A DNA stretch of 64,000 bases. Source: Williamsia sp. CHRR-6. GTDB taxonomy: Bacteria; Actinomycetota; Actinomycetes; Mycobacteriales; Mycobacteriaceae. The notes under the pieces are model-generated. The model was not told the DNA's origin. It saw only the letters and a program-made list of their open reading frames with translations, and made no database searches. The position numbers and the translations under genes were made by a program. Positions 41,678-50,276 of the stretch are shown piece after piece. Position 1 is the stretch's first letter. Each line of letters begins with the position of its first letter. The stretch is from assembly GCF_018474015.1 (NCBI RefSeq), contig NZ_JAHCSG010000003.1, forward strand, positions 434,001-498,000, read 5' to 3'.

Positions 41678-41892
41678 GAGGTTCTCTCCTTCTTCGTAGC
41701 TGGGTTGCCACGGGATCGCGACCGTCTTGTGACCGGCGGTCTCGATCTCATGTCCTTGTGTTCACCGGCGGCGCACCACCCAGATCGGTTCCGCACGCCG
41801 GTGTACTTTCTGAGTCGGGTGGGCGCCGCGATCTGCACGGAGCTTTCGCGTGACCTACACCACATCCGATGACCGGGAGGAGCTCGCGAGCG

Positions 41893-42720
41893 ATGAACGC
41901 CCCCGCTGCGCCGGACCTCGCCGGTCGCGACACCTCCGCACCCGAGCCGACAGATCATGAACCCGCCGACGCCGAATCCGACGACATGTTGGCGCGCGCC
42001 GCCGCCGTCGGCGACCGCGACGCGTTCGAGGAACTGGTGCGGCGCACCCTTCCGATGCTGTTGCGTTACGCCAACCGGATGACACCCGATCGCGGCAAAG
42101 CCGAAGAGGTGGTGCAGGAGACGCTGCTGGCCGCGTGGCGGGGGCTGCCGAAGTTCGCCTTCCAGAGCAGTTTCCGCACCTGGGCCTTCTCCATCGCCCA
42201 CCGCAAGATCATCGATCTGCGCCGCAAGCAGACCGAACTGCTGGCCGAGGACGACATGTTGGCTGCGGTGCCGTCGGGTCGACCCACCCCGGCGCAGGAG
42301 TCGATGGCCGGCTCGCTGCTCGAAGCGCTGGAGCAGGAACTCGCGCAGCTGCCGCACGTGGCGCGCGCGGTGTGGTGGCTACGGGAGATGGAGGGGATGT
42401 CGCATCCCGAGATCGCCGCCGCCCTGCAGATCTCGCCCGGTTCGGTGCGGGGCAACCTGCAACGCACCCGCGCTCGACTGGCCGAGCGGATGCAGCCGTG
42501 GCGCCCCGGCGGCAACGGTTCGGGCCACGGTCCGAGCGAGGACGACGACGATCCGACCGAGGATGCGAGCGCCACCGGTCCGACGACTCGAGGTGCCACC
42601 CCGAAACGCCGTATACAGGGCAATCCCGGGCTTGCTGTCGACAACACCGAGTCCCGAGCGGGCCCGCGTCGTACGGGTCACGCGAACTCGGGGTCGTCAC
42701 GAACCCACTTGAAAACGTAA
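41893..42720 (+). CDS. ECF-type RNA polymerase sigma factor
   Basis: A 275-residue sigma factor. Region 2 is DAFEELVRRTLPMLLRYANR through FRTWAFSIAHRKIIDLRRK; region 4 is LPHVARAVWWLREMEGMSHP with EIAAALQISPGSVRGNLQRT. A ~75-residue polar tail (GNGSGHGPSEDDDDPTEDAS) extends beyond region 4, longer than usual. The ATG at 41893 follows GGGAGGAG by 10 nt. It faces the Asp23 operon and is followed by an unknown gene at 42778; no anti-sigma factor with a membrane helix is adjacent. It probably controls the Asp23 cluster, by context. Confidence 0.85.
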   Translation: MNAPAAPDLAGRDTSAPEPTDHEPADAESDDMLARAAAVGDRDAFEELVRRTLPMLLRYANRMTPDRGKAEEVVQETLLAAWRGLPKFAFQSSFRTWAFSIAHRKIIDLRRKQTELLAEDDMLAAVPSGRPTPAQESMAGSLLEALEQELAQLPHVARAVWWLREMEGMSHPEIAAALQISPGSVRGNLQRTRARLAERMQPWRPGGNGSGHGPSEDDDDPTEDASATGPTTRGATPKRRIQGNPGLAVDNTESRAGPRRTGHANSGSSRTHLKT

Positions 42721-42777
42721 ACTCGGCGGCCGAAACGTCTCGGACGGACAACACATCGGCGACAGAACGGATCCCTC

Positions 42778-43239
42778 ATGGCCACGATCGATTCCTCGCT
42801 GGAGGACTCGGGTCGGTCGCCGGAGTGGATCACCGGGGAATTGCGCAAACTCGACCCCACGCCCTCCGAGGTCGAACGGCTCAGTCGAATCGTCATCGAG
42901 GCCGCGCGGCGACTCACCCATTCCCGTACCGAACTGCACACCGACCGCCCCGGCATCACCGTCACCGACGGCGTGATCAAGCGGCTGATCCTGCGTCGCG
43001 TCCGCCGCGGGCTGCTGCGTTCGGTGCTGGCGGTCGACATCCACACCGACGAGGGATCCATCGTCGGGATCGAGTTGAGCATGCGTGCCCGATTCGACGA
43101 CGACATGGCCGAACGTGCCCAACGGATCCGCACCATCATCGGCTCCACCCTCGTCGAATGCCTCGGACCGCGCACCGCTGCGGCGGTCACCGAGCGCATC
43201 TCGGTGCACTGGGCCGACCTCGAAGACCTCCAGGCCTGA
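42778..43239 (+). CDS. Unknown protein linked to the sigma factor and Asp23 cluster
   Basis: A 153-residue soluble protein with an N-terminal helix-rich half and a C-terminal part LLRSVLAVDIHTDEGSIVGI, ELSMRARFDDDMAERAQRIR and TIIGSTLVECLG. The strand-helix order recalls Asp23-type domains, but the similarity is too weak to assign. It lies 57 nt after the sigma factor gene on the same strand and just before the cobalamin riboswitch. Confidence 0.6.
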   Translation: MATIDSSLEDSGRSPEWITGELRKLDPTPSEVERLSRIVIEAARRLTHSRTELHTDRPGITVTDGVIKRLILRRVRRGLLRSVLAVDIHTDEGSIVGIELSMRARFDDDMAERAQRIRTIIGSTLVECLGPRTAAAVTERISVHWADLEDLQA

Positions 43240-43282
43240 CCGCCCCACCCCCGCATCTGCGCTGCTAGCCTCGACGAGCCGG

Positions 43283-43385
43283 GTACTGCCGGCCGTGCAC
43301 GGGTCAGCGAAGTCCGGTCAGAATCCGGCGCTGTTTTCCGCAACTGTGACGCGAGGTCGCCACCCCGCCGAGCCAGGTCGCCTGA
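43283..43385 (+). promoter_or_regulatory. Cobalamin (B12) riboswitch
   Basis: The conserved core is present: AAGTCCGGTCAGAATCCGGC at 43310-43329, the B12 box with CGCTG and CCGCAACTGTGAC to about 43350, and AGCCAGGTCGCC at 43371-43382. This matches adenosylcobalamin-type aptamers. About 110 nt separate it from the GTG of the B12-binding protein gene; that stretch has stem-forming CCGGG/CCCGG sequences near the ribosome site. B12 should turn the btuF-btuC-btuD-cbiZ operon off. The aptamer borders are approximate. Confidence 0.9.
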
Positions 43386-43492
43386 GCTGCGCACGTGACC
43401 TCGACCCGGTGACCCGGGTTCCACGAGGCAGCCGACCACGACCCGGGCGGATCACCCGGACCCGGTCGGCGCCCAGACCCATCGGAGTGCTC

Positions 43493-44458
43493 GTGTCCAG
43501 ACGTCTGCACCGGCTGCGCCTGCTGGCGCCGGTTCTCGTCGTACTCACCGCCGTCACCGTGGCTTCCGGATGCGGATCGGACTCGTCACCCGGTTCGACC
43601 TCCCCGTCGAGATCGGCAGGCTCGGGGTCAGCTGGCTCGACATCGTTCCCGGTCACCGTCAGCGCGAGCAACGGCCCGGTCACCCTCACCGCAGCTCCGC
43701 GCGCCATCGTCAGCCTGTCACCCACCGCCACCGAGATGCTGTTCGCCATCGATGCCGGCACACAGGTCAAGGCCGTCGACGACCAGTCGAACTATCCGGC
43801 AACGGCCCCGCGTACGAAACTGTCCGGCTTCTCACCCAATGTGGAGGCCGTGGCCGGATACGCCCCCGACCTGGTGGTCGCCTCCGACGACATCGGCGGT
43901 TTGACCTCCGGGCTGGGCAAGCTGGGCATCCCGGTGGTGCTGCTGCCGGCGGCCACCTCGCTGGAGCAGGCCACCAAGCAGATCATCACGTTGGGCACCC
44001 TCACCGGACATCGCGCCAAGGCCGAGGAGGTGGCGGCCGACACCACCCGCCGCGTCGATGCGGCCGTCGCCTCGGTGGCCGACAAGCTCGCAGGCGCGAA
44101 GGTGTACCACGAGCTCGATCAAACCTTTTACAGCGCCACCTCGCGCACCTTCATCGGCAGCATCTACAAGCGGTTCGGGTTCACCAACATCGCCGACGTG
44201 GCCCCCACGGCCGCCGGCGACTATCCGCAGCTCTCGGCCGAGGCCGTGGTACGAGCGCAACCAGACATCGTGGTGTTGGCCGACAGCAAATGCTGCGGTC
44301 AGAACGCGGCCACCCTGGCGGCACGACCTGCCTTCGCCACCCTGCCTGCGGTGGTGAGCAAGCGGGTGATCGTGGTCGACGACGACATCGCCAGCCGGTG
44401 GGGTCCCCGCGTCGCCGACTTCGCTGAACAGGTGGCCCAGCCTCTGCGCGGTCGATGA
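43493..44458 (+). CDS. btuF: Corrinoid ABC transporter substrate-binding lipoprotein (BtuF-like)
   Basis: A 321-residue lipoprotein. The signal ends at lipobox VASGC with Cys27, followed by a Ser/Gly-rich linker. The type III binding domain has RAIVSLSPTATEMLFAIDAG, GYAPDLVVASDDIGGL, GIPVVLLPAATSLEQA and DIVVLADSKCCGQ. Its place directly after a cobalamin riboswitch makes cobalamin or cobinamide the likely ligand, rather than iron-siderophores bound by similar proteins. Start GTG with a GGAG site. The permease gene overlaps its stop as ATGA. Confidence 0.87.
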   Translation: MSRRLHRLRLLAPVLVVLTAVTVASGCGSDSSPGSTSPSRSAGSGSAGSTSFPVTVSASNGPVTLTAAPRAIVSLSPTATEMLFAIDAGTQVKAVDDQSNYPATAPRTKLSGFSPNVEAVAGYAPDLVVASDDIGGLTSGLGKLGIPVVLLPAATSLEQATKQIITLGTLTGHRAKAEEVAADTTRRVDAAVASVADKLAGAKVYHELDQTFYSATSRTFIGSIYKRFGFTNIADVAPTAAGDYPQLSAEAVVRAQPDIVVLADSKCCGQNAATLAARPAFATLPAVVSKRVIVVDDDIASRWGPRVADFAEQVAQPLRGR

Positions 44459-45510
44459 CCGGGCTCGCCGATCGCGCCGCCGGCGTGTCGCGGCGTGGAT
44501 GGCTCGGTGTGGCGGTGATGGCTGCGCCCGCGGCCCTCATCGCGGCGCTGTGCATCGGGACCCTGGGGCTCAACCCGCTGTCGGTGGTGGTGACTCTGAT
44601 CGATCAGATCCCCGGCGTCGATGTGCCCGGCGGGTTGACGGGGGTGGACGCACGCATCGTCACCGAGCTGAGGCTGCCCCGCGTGTTGATGGCCGCGGTG
44701 GTCGGGGCCACGTTGGCCGTGGCGGGCGGGGCGTATCAGGGGGTGTTCCGCAATCCGCTGGCCGACCCGTACCTGCTCGGCGCCGCCGCCGGTGCGGGGC
44801 TGGGCGCGACACTGGTGATCGCCTACGCCCCGGTCCGATCGGTCGGGCCGGTCGGTGTGGTGGCGCTGGCCGCCTTCGTCGGGGCCCTGGCCGGGGTGGC
44901 GATGGCCTATGTGTTGGGCGCGGCCGCTGCCCGCGCCGGCGGATCGGAGGCGGTGCTGGTGTTGGCCGGCATCGCGGTCGCCTCGTTCCTCTCCGCCGCG
45001 CAGACCCTGGTGCAACAGTCCGACAGCGAGGACCTGCGACAGATCTACTCGTGGATACTCGGCGGGCTCGGCGGTGCCCGCTGGAGTGATCTGTGGCTGA
45101 TGGTGCCGTACGCCGCGGTGTCGGTGGTGGTGCTGATCGGGGCCGGTCGAGCCCTGGACGTGCTGGCGGTGGGCGACGACGAGGCCACCACGTTGGGCAT
45201 CCGCCCGGCCCGGGTGCGGCTGATCATCCTGGCCGCGGCGTCGCTGGGAACGGCGGCGGCGGTGTCGGTCAGTGGGCTCATCGGTTTCGTCGGACTGGTG
45301 GTGCCGCATGTGGTGCGTCGCCTCGTGGGGCCCTCCTATCGACTCATCCTGCCGGTGTCGGTGCTGGTGGGAGCCACGTTCTTGATGATGGCCGACATGG
45401 TGGCCCGCACGGTGCTCGCGCCCGCCGAGATCCCCATCGGGGTGGTGACCGCGTTCGTCGGCGCCCCGTTCTTCGCCGCGCTGCTCCGCCGCCGCGGCGC
45501 GGCGACATGA
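44455..45510 (+). CDS. btuC: Corrinoid ABC transporter permease (BtuC/FecCD family)
   Basis: A 351-residue permease with about 10 helices. LRLPRVLMAAVVGATLAVAG and GVFRNPLADPYLLGAAAGAG are strong FecCD signatures; SGLIGFVGLVVPHVVRRLVG contacts the ATPase. It forms the membrane pore of the BtuFCD-type importer. Overlaps both neighbours by 4 nt. Confidence 0.92.
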   Translation: MTGLADRAAGVSRRGWLGVAVMAAPAALIAALCIGTLGLNPLSVVVTLIDQIPGVDVPGGLTGVDARIVTELRLPRVLMAAVVGATLAVAGGAYQGVFRNPLADPYLLGAAAGAGLGATLVIAYAPVRSVGPVGVVALAAFVGALAGVAMAYVLGAAAARAGGSEAVLVLAGIAVASFLSAAQTLVQQSDSEDLRQIYSWILGGLGGARWSDLWLMVPYAAVSVVVLIGAGRALDVLAVGDDEATTLGIRPARVRLIILAAASLGTAAAVSVSGLIGFVGLVVPHVVRRLVGPSYRLILPVSVLVGATFLMMADMVARTVLAPAEIPIGVVTAFVGAPFFAALLRRRGAAT

Positions 45511-46373
45511 CCATCTCGGAGCCGCGCACCCCGGGGACGGTGACCGTCACCGGACTGGGGGTGTCCATCGGTGCGGCGGTGTTGCTCGACGAGGTGGACC
45601 TGACCATCGACGCCGGCCGGTGGTGGGCGGTGGTGGGGCCCAACGGCGCAGGCAAGTCGACGCTGCTGCGCGCGCTGGTGGGTCTGACCGCACCCGATCG
45701 GCATACGCGAATGGCGGGTGAGGTGTACCTCGGTGACGATCCGCTACGGCAGCTGGCCTCTCGCGATCGTGCTCGCCGCGTGGGTTACGTCCCACAGAGT
45801 CCGGTGATCCCGTCGGCGGTGCGCGTGGCCGACTACGTGCTGCTGGGTCGCGTGGCCCGTCACGGACTGCTGGCCGGTCCCACCCGCGCCGACCGCATCG
45901 CCGCCGCCGACGCGATGGCGCGGGTGGAGGTGGACCAACTGGGTGATCGAGAGCTGGCGACGCTGTCCGGTGGCGAACGCCAACGCGCGGTGATCGCCCG
46001 CGCGTTGGCGGGTCGGCCGCAGCTGCTGGTGCTCGACGAGCCCACCGCCGCACTCGATCTCGGCCACGCCCAGCAGGTCTTGGAGCTGATCGACTCGCTG
46101 CGAACCGACCACGAGATGACTGTGGTGTCAGCCATCCACGACCTGAGCCTGGCCGCTCTCTACGCCGAGCAGGTGCTGTTGCTGGCCGACGGGCGGGCGG
46201 TGGCGACCGGGACACCGGCGCAGGTGTTCACCGAGTCGACGTTGCGGACCTACTACGGCGCCGACGTCACCGTGACCACGTCCGATACCCGGGTGCGGAT
46301 TCTGCCCAACCGCCCACCGCGACCCGACCCGCCCGGCCCAACCGACCCACCCCTGATGACCGGACCGCGATGA
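45507..46373 (+). CDS. btuD: Corrinoid ABC transporter ATPase (BtuD-like)
   Basis: A 288-residue ATPase with Walker A GPNGAGKST, Q-loop VGYVPQSP, signature LSGGERQR, Walker B LLVLDEPTAAL and the switch His in SAIHDLSLA. The C-terminal ~25 residues are a Pro-rich extension. It powers corrinoid uptake through the BtuC-like permease. Its stop overlaps the cbiZ start. Confidence 0.93.
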   Translation: MTISEPRTPGTVTVTGLGVSIGAAVLLDEVDLTIDAGRWWAVVGPNGAGKSTLLRALVGLTAPDRHTRMAGEVYLGDDPLRQLASRDRARRVGYVPQSPVIPSAVRVADYVLLGRVARHGLLAGPTRADRIAAADAMARVEVDQLGDRELATLSGGERQRAVIARALAGRPQLLVLDEPTAALDLGHAQQVLELIDSLRTDHEMTVVSAIHDLSLAALYAEQVLLLADGRAVATGTPAQVFTESTLRTYYGADVTVTTSDTRVRILPNRPPRPDPPGPTDPPLMTGPR

Positions 46374-47089
46374 CCCTGCGCGACAACACCTCTGATCACC
46401 GCGCAGCACCACCGCTGCCCGGCCACTGGGAGGACGCGATGCGCGCCGACGGTGATGCGTCGTGGCCGATCCTGCGGTGGCGGCCTCCGATCGCCTACCG
46501 GATGGTGTCGTCGGCTCCGGTGGGCGGAGGCGCCGGTGATCGCCGATGGTGGCTCAACGCGATGGTGTCGGCGCAGTACTTTCACCCCGATCCGCAGGCG
46601 CATCTGGCCGAGATGGCCGCACACGCCCGACTGTTCGGTCTCGGGGTGGGAATGCTGACCGCCGCCGACGTACGTCGCCGGATGTGGGCTGCCGACGAGA
46701 CCGCCTGCGCGGTGGCGACGGTGGGGCTCGGGGTGCCGATCTGGGCGGCGGCCTCTGATCGGCAGATCGCCGCCGAGACCCACGGCCGCGTGGGGACGAT
46801 CAACATCTTGGTGGTGGTGAACCGGCCGGTGTCCGATGCCGCCCTGGTCAATCTGGTGGTCACGGCCACCGAGGCGAAGACGCAGGCGTTGCTGCACAAC
46901 GGTTGTGCTGCCACCGGCACCTCGTCGGATGCCATCGCCGTGGCCGCTCCGATCGGGGCGGTGGACGACGAAGGGCGCTACGGCGGTCCCCGGTCGACGG
47001 TGGGGATTTCGGCGGCACGGTGCGTGGCCGCTGCTGTGGGTGCCGGAACGCGAGATTGGTTGCGTTGGGCGCAGTCCCGACGCATGTGA
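46370..47089 (+). CDS. cbiZ: Adenosylcobinamide amidohydrolase CbiZ
   Basis: A 239-residue protein of the CbiZ family. The signature ATGTSSDAIAVAAP lies in the C-terminal third; TINILVVVNRPVSDAALVNL and EAKTQALLHNGCA are also characteristic. CbiZ removes the aminopropanol arm of adenosylcobinamide (or the loop of pseudo-B12), giving adenosylcobyric acid for remodelling to B12. Its place after btuFCD and the riboswitch shows that the operon salvages incomplete or foreign corrinoids. Confidence 0.9.
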   Translation: MTLRDNTSDHRAAPPLPGHWEDAMRADGDASWPILRWRPPIAYRMVSSAPVGGGAGDRRWWLNAMVSAQYFHPDPQAHLAEMAAHARLFGLGVGMLTAADVRRRMWAADETACAVATVGLGVPIWAAASDRQIAAETHGRVGTINILVVVNRPVSDAALVNLVVTATEAKTQALLHNGCAATGTSSDAIAVAAPIGAVDDEGRYGGPRSTVGISAARCVAAAVGAGTRDWLRWAQSRRM

Positions 47090-47211
47090 CAGATCAGAAA
47101 GGAAAGCGGACCGAAGAGCCAGGGGCGAGGCTCTCCGGTCCGCAAACCGTGGGGTTGATGATCGTGCGAAACCCTCAGGGACGCACTGTCATCGGTAGAT
47201 CAACGTAGTGA

Positions 47212-47874
47212 TCAGGCCGGCGGCATGAGCACGGAGTCGATCAGGTACACCGTGGCGTTGGCGGTCTTGACGCCACCGCAGATCACGTTGCTGTTGCCGT
47301 TGACGGTCAGCTTGTCCGGGGTACCGGTCACGTCGACCTCGCCACCCTGCACGGTCTTGTGCTTGCCGATGACCTGCTCCGGGGTCAGCTGACCCGGGAC
47401 CACGTGGTAGGTCAGGATCTTCGACAGGGTCGCGTCGTCGGTCTTGAGGGTGTCGATGGTGGCCGCCGGGATCTTGGCGAACGCGTCATCCACCGGTGCG
47501 AACACGGTGAACTGGCCACCGTTGAGGGTGTCGACCAGGTTGACCTTCGGGTTCAGCTTGCCCGAGACAGCCGAGACCAGGGTCTTCAGCAGCGGGTTGT
47601 TGCTGGCCGCGGTGGCGACGGGGTCCATCGCCATGCCCTGCACCGAGCCGGGGCCCGAAGCGTTGGCCTCGGCGTAGGCGGCACAGCCGGCGCCGACCGG
47701 TCCCGAAGCGGCGTCTGCGCTGGCCGAGGTCATGGCCTCGGTCGAGGTGGGTGCAGCAGACGACGAGGAGCTGTTGTCGTCGTTGTTGTCACTGGAACAA
47801 CCGGCGACGAGGCCGGCCGCCAGGCCCACGCTCGCAACTGCGACAGCGAAACGGTGAGTCTTCTTCAGAGCCAT
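47212..47874 (-). CDS. Fasciclin-domain lipoprotein (MPT70/MPT83-like)
   Basis: A 220-residue lipoprotein. The lipobox LVAGC places the lipidated Cys at 26, then a Ser/Asp-rich linker. The FAS1 domain has [53 protein letters not shown] and [15 protein letters not shown], very like mycobacterial MPB70/MPT83. The start at 47874 is supported by the SigK-type promoter at 47912-47938, which would lie at or downstream of the alternative start at 47922. Surface adhesion is the usual role of the family. Confidence 0.92.
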   Translation of the reverse strand: MALKKTHRFAVAVASVGLAAGLVAGCSSDNNDDNSSSSSAAPTSTEAMTSASADAASGPVGAGCAAYAEANASGPGSVQGMAMDPVATAASNNPLLKTLVSAVSGKLNPKVNLVDTLNGGQFTVFAPVDDAFAKIPAATIDTLKTDDATLSKILTYHVVPGQLTPEQVIGKHKTVQGGEVDVTGTPDKLTVNGNSNVICGGVKTANATVYLIDSVLMPPA

Positions 47875-47911
47875 TGCCAATCCAATCTGTTTGGTGTGTC
47901 GGTCATCTGCC

Positions 47912-47938
47912 ATTCGGACCATACGTCTCAGCGGATGG
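47912..47938 (-). promoter_or_regulatory. Putative SigK-dependent promoter of the fasciclin gene
   Basis: Read toward the fasciclin gene, CCATCC (47938-47933) and CCGAAT (47917-47912) are separated by 15 bp. These match the -35 and -10 elements reported for SigK promoters in Mycobacterium tuberculosis (mpt70/mpt83), with a slightly short spacer. It predicts a leader of about 30 nt. sigK itself is 1.8 kb away. Confidence 0.6.
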
Positions 47939-48138
47939 GTCGAAACAGAAAAGATCGGTCTCGATCATGTGACACACGATCTGCGATCATCACGAGTCGA
48001 TAACGAGACCTGAAACGAGACCTACCACATAGACATCCGCGAGGCGCTCGGCGACGAACTGCTTGGTGACCCCAGCCCGACCCTGAGCGCCGCACCTCCG
48101 CTGCCCGGACCTGCTGGCTGATTGTGAGGAGTGTCCCG

Positions 48139-49668
48139 ATGCGAGTTGAACGGACCGTATACGCCGCGGTTGCTGGTGTCGTCGCCGTCGGAGCTGCTCT
48201 GGCTGCTGGGGAGGTGGTGTCGTTGGCCATCTCCGCCAACTCCTCTCCGTACTTCGCGGTCGGCTCCTACCTCATCGACAACGCCCCCGAGGCCGTGCGC
48301 CAGTGGGCCATCCGCACCTTCGGCACCAGCGACAAGACAGTCCTCCTCGCCGGCATGGGCGTCGGCATCGCGGTGATCGCCGCCGTCGCCGGTCTCCTCG
48401 AACGCCGCCGGGTGCCCATCGGGTCGGCGATGACGGTCATCTTCGCGATCGTCGGTGCGGTTGCCGCCACCAACCGACCCACCGCCGAGACCAGCTACGT
48501 CATCCCGTCGATCGTCTCCGGTGTGGTGGGTGTGCTCGTGTTGCGCGCACTGCTCGGCTTCTTCCGCTCCACCAACAAGGCCGACCCGACCCTTGTCGAC
48601 GGCCTGTCTCGTCGTACCTTCATCTCCGCGGCCGGATCGGTGGCCGTGGTGGCCGCCGCAGTCGCGTTCGCGGGACGCCAGATCGCAGCGGCCAGCGACG
48701 CCATCGCCGAACGTCGCAAGCTCAAGCTCCCGGTCCCCAAGACGCGCGCGGAAGCAATCCCGGCCGGGGCCGATGTGAAGATCCCCGAGGCCACCTCGTT
48801 CATCACCAAGAACGACGACTTCTATCGCATCGACACCGCCCTGCAGGTACCGAAGCTCAAAGCCGCCGACTGGGAACTGCGTATCCACGGCATGGTGGAG
48901 AACGAGTTGCGGTTGACCTGGGACGACCTGATGGGGATGGAACCCATCGAGCGCGTCATCACCATGACGTGTGTGTCCAATCAGGTCGGTGGACCACTGG
49001 CCAGCAACGCCACCTGGATCGGCTACCCGATCAAGTCGATCCTGGAGAAGGCCAAGGTCAAACCCGGGGCGGACATGTTGTTCTCCACCAGCGTCGACGG
49101 GTGGACCTGCGGCACGCCTCTGCAGGAGTTGACCGACGGTCGCGACGCGATGTTGGCGGTGTCGATGAACGGTGAACCGCTGCCGCTCGAACACGGCTAC
49201 CCCGTACGCCAGGTGGTACCCGGCCTCTACGGCTTCGTCTCCGGCACCAAGTGGGTCGTCGACTGGAAGGTGACCACCTTCGACAAGGACGAGGCGTACT
49301 GGACCAAGCGTGGCTGGGGTGCCAAGGCGCCCATCAAGACGGCTTCTCGTATCGACCGCCCCGCCGGCCTGTCGCAGCAACCGGCCGGCGAGATCGTGAT
49401 CGCCGGCACCGCCTGGGCTCAGCGCCGTGGCATCGCGAAGGTGGAGGTGCGCATCGACAATGGCCCCTGGGAGGTCGCCACCCTGGCCGACGAGTACTCG
49501 ATCGACACCTGGCGGCAATGGACCTACAAGTGGCAGGCCACCAAAGGCCAGCACACCATCACCTGCCGCGCGACGGACAAGACGGGTGCCACGCAGACCG
49601 AGAAGCGCACCACCCCGATCCCCGGTGGTGCCACTGGCTGGCACAACCGCGTCCTGACGATTGTGTAA
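48139..49668 (+). CDS. Membrane molybdopterin-dependent oxidoreductase (sulfite-oxidase fold)
   Basis: A 509-residue protein. Four or five hydrophobic helices fill residues 1-~180 (for example TVLLAGMGVGIAVIAAVAGL and SRRTFISAAGSVAVVAAAVA). The catalytic domain has WELRIHGMVENELRLTWDDL, the pterin-ligand Cys in VITMTCVSNQVGG, GYPVRQVVPGLYGFVSGTKW and a C-terminal dimerisation domain (IAKVEVRIDNGPWEVATLAD). Sulfite-oxidase/YedY-like enzymes reduce or oxidise sulfur or methionine-sulfoxide groups outside the membrane. The gene is divergent from the fasciclin gene and 32 nt before sigK, so a link with SigK redox control is likely. Confidence 0.9.
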   Translation: MRVERTVYAAVAGVVAVGAALAAGEVVSLAISANSSPYFAVGSYLIDNAPEAVRQWAIRTFGTSDKTVLLAGMGVGIAVIAAVAGLLERRRVPIGSAMTVIFAIVGAVAATNRPTAETSYVIPSIVSGVVGVLVLRALLGFFRSTNKADPTLVDGLSRRTFISAAGSVAVVAAAVAFAGRQIAAASDAIAERRKLKLPVPKTRAEAIPAGADVKIPEATSFITKNDDFYRIDTALQVPKLKAADWELRIHGMVENELRLTWDDLMGMEPIERVITMTCVSNQVGGPLASNATWIGYPIKSILEKAKVKPGADMLFSTSVDGWTCGTPLQELTDGRDAMLAVSMNGEPLPLEHGYPVRQVVPGLYGFVSGTKWVVDWKVTTFDKDEAYWTKRGWGAKAPIKTASRIDRPAGLSQQPAGEIVIAGTAWAQRRGIAKVEVRIDNGPWEVATLADEYSIDTWRQWTYKWQATKGQHTITCRATDKTGATQTEKRTTPIPGGATGWHNRVLTIV

Positions 49669-49700
49669 AGGAATGAACCAGACGCGCTACTGTCGGAGTT

Positions 49701-50276
49701 GTGACCGACCGAACCCTTGCACATCTGCCGGAGTTGGCGGATCTGCTGGAGCGGACCGCGACACGCGACCGGGCAGCATTCGCCGAGTTGTACGACGCGA
49801 CGAGCTCACGCGTGTACGGACTCATCCTGCGGGTGCTTCGGGATCCCGGTTACGCCGAGGAGACGTTGCAGGAGGTCTACCTGCAGGTGTGGCAGAACGC
49901 GGCGTCCTATCGGCCCGACATGGGTTCGGTCATCTCCTGGATGCTGACGATCGGGCACCGGCGGGCCGTGGACCGGGTGCGATCGGAGCAGGCGGCGACA
50001 CGTCGAGGCTCGGAGTACTTCGTGTCCAACGCGAGCCCGGTGACCGACGACGTGGTCGACTCGGTGCTCACCTCCGAGGATCGCAGGGCGGTCATCCACT
50101 GTCTGGGCACTCTGACAGACACCCAGCGCGAGAGCATCGAACTGTCCTACTACGGCGGCCTGAGCTATCCACAGGTGGCCGAGAAACTCGGAGCTGCACT
50201 ACCAACGGTCAAATCCCGGATCAGGGATGGGCTGCGTCGGCTCAAGACCTGCTTGGAGACCGGCGATGAGGCCTGA
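49701..50276 (+). CDS. sigK: ECF sigma factor SigK
   Basis: A 191-residue ECF sigma factor with region 2 RVYGLILRVLRDPGYAEETL and YRPDMGSVISWMLTIGHRR, and region 4 LTDTQRESIELSYYGGLSYP with VAEKLGAALPTVKSRIRDGL. The neighbourhood of rskA, an MPT70/83-like fasciclin gene and a SigK-type promoter identifies it as SigK. Start is GTG. It overlaps rskA by 11 nt and is probably co-transcribed with the upstream oxidoreductase. Confidence 0.9.
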   Translation: MTDRTLAHLPELADLLERTATRDRAAFAELYDATSSRVYGLILRVLRDPGYAEETLQEVYLQVWQNAASYRPDMGSVISWMLTIGHRRAVDRVRSEQAATRRGSEYFVSNASPVTDDVVDSVLTSEDRRAVIHCLGTLTDTQRESIELSYYGGLSYPQVAEKLGAALPTVKSRIRDGLRRLKTCLETGDEA

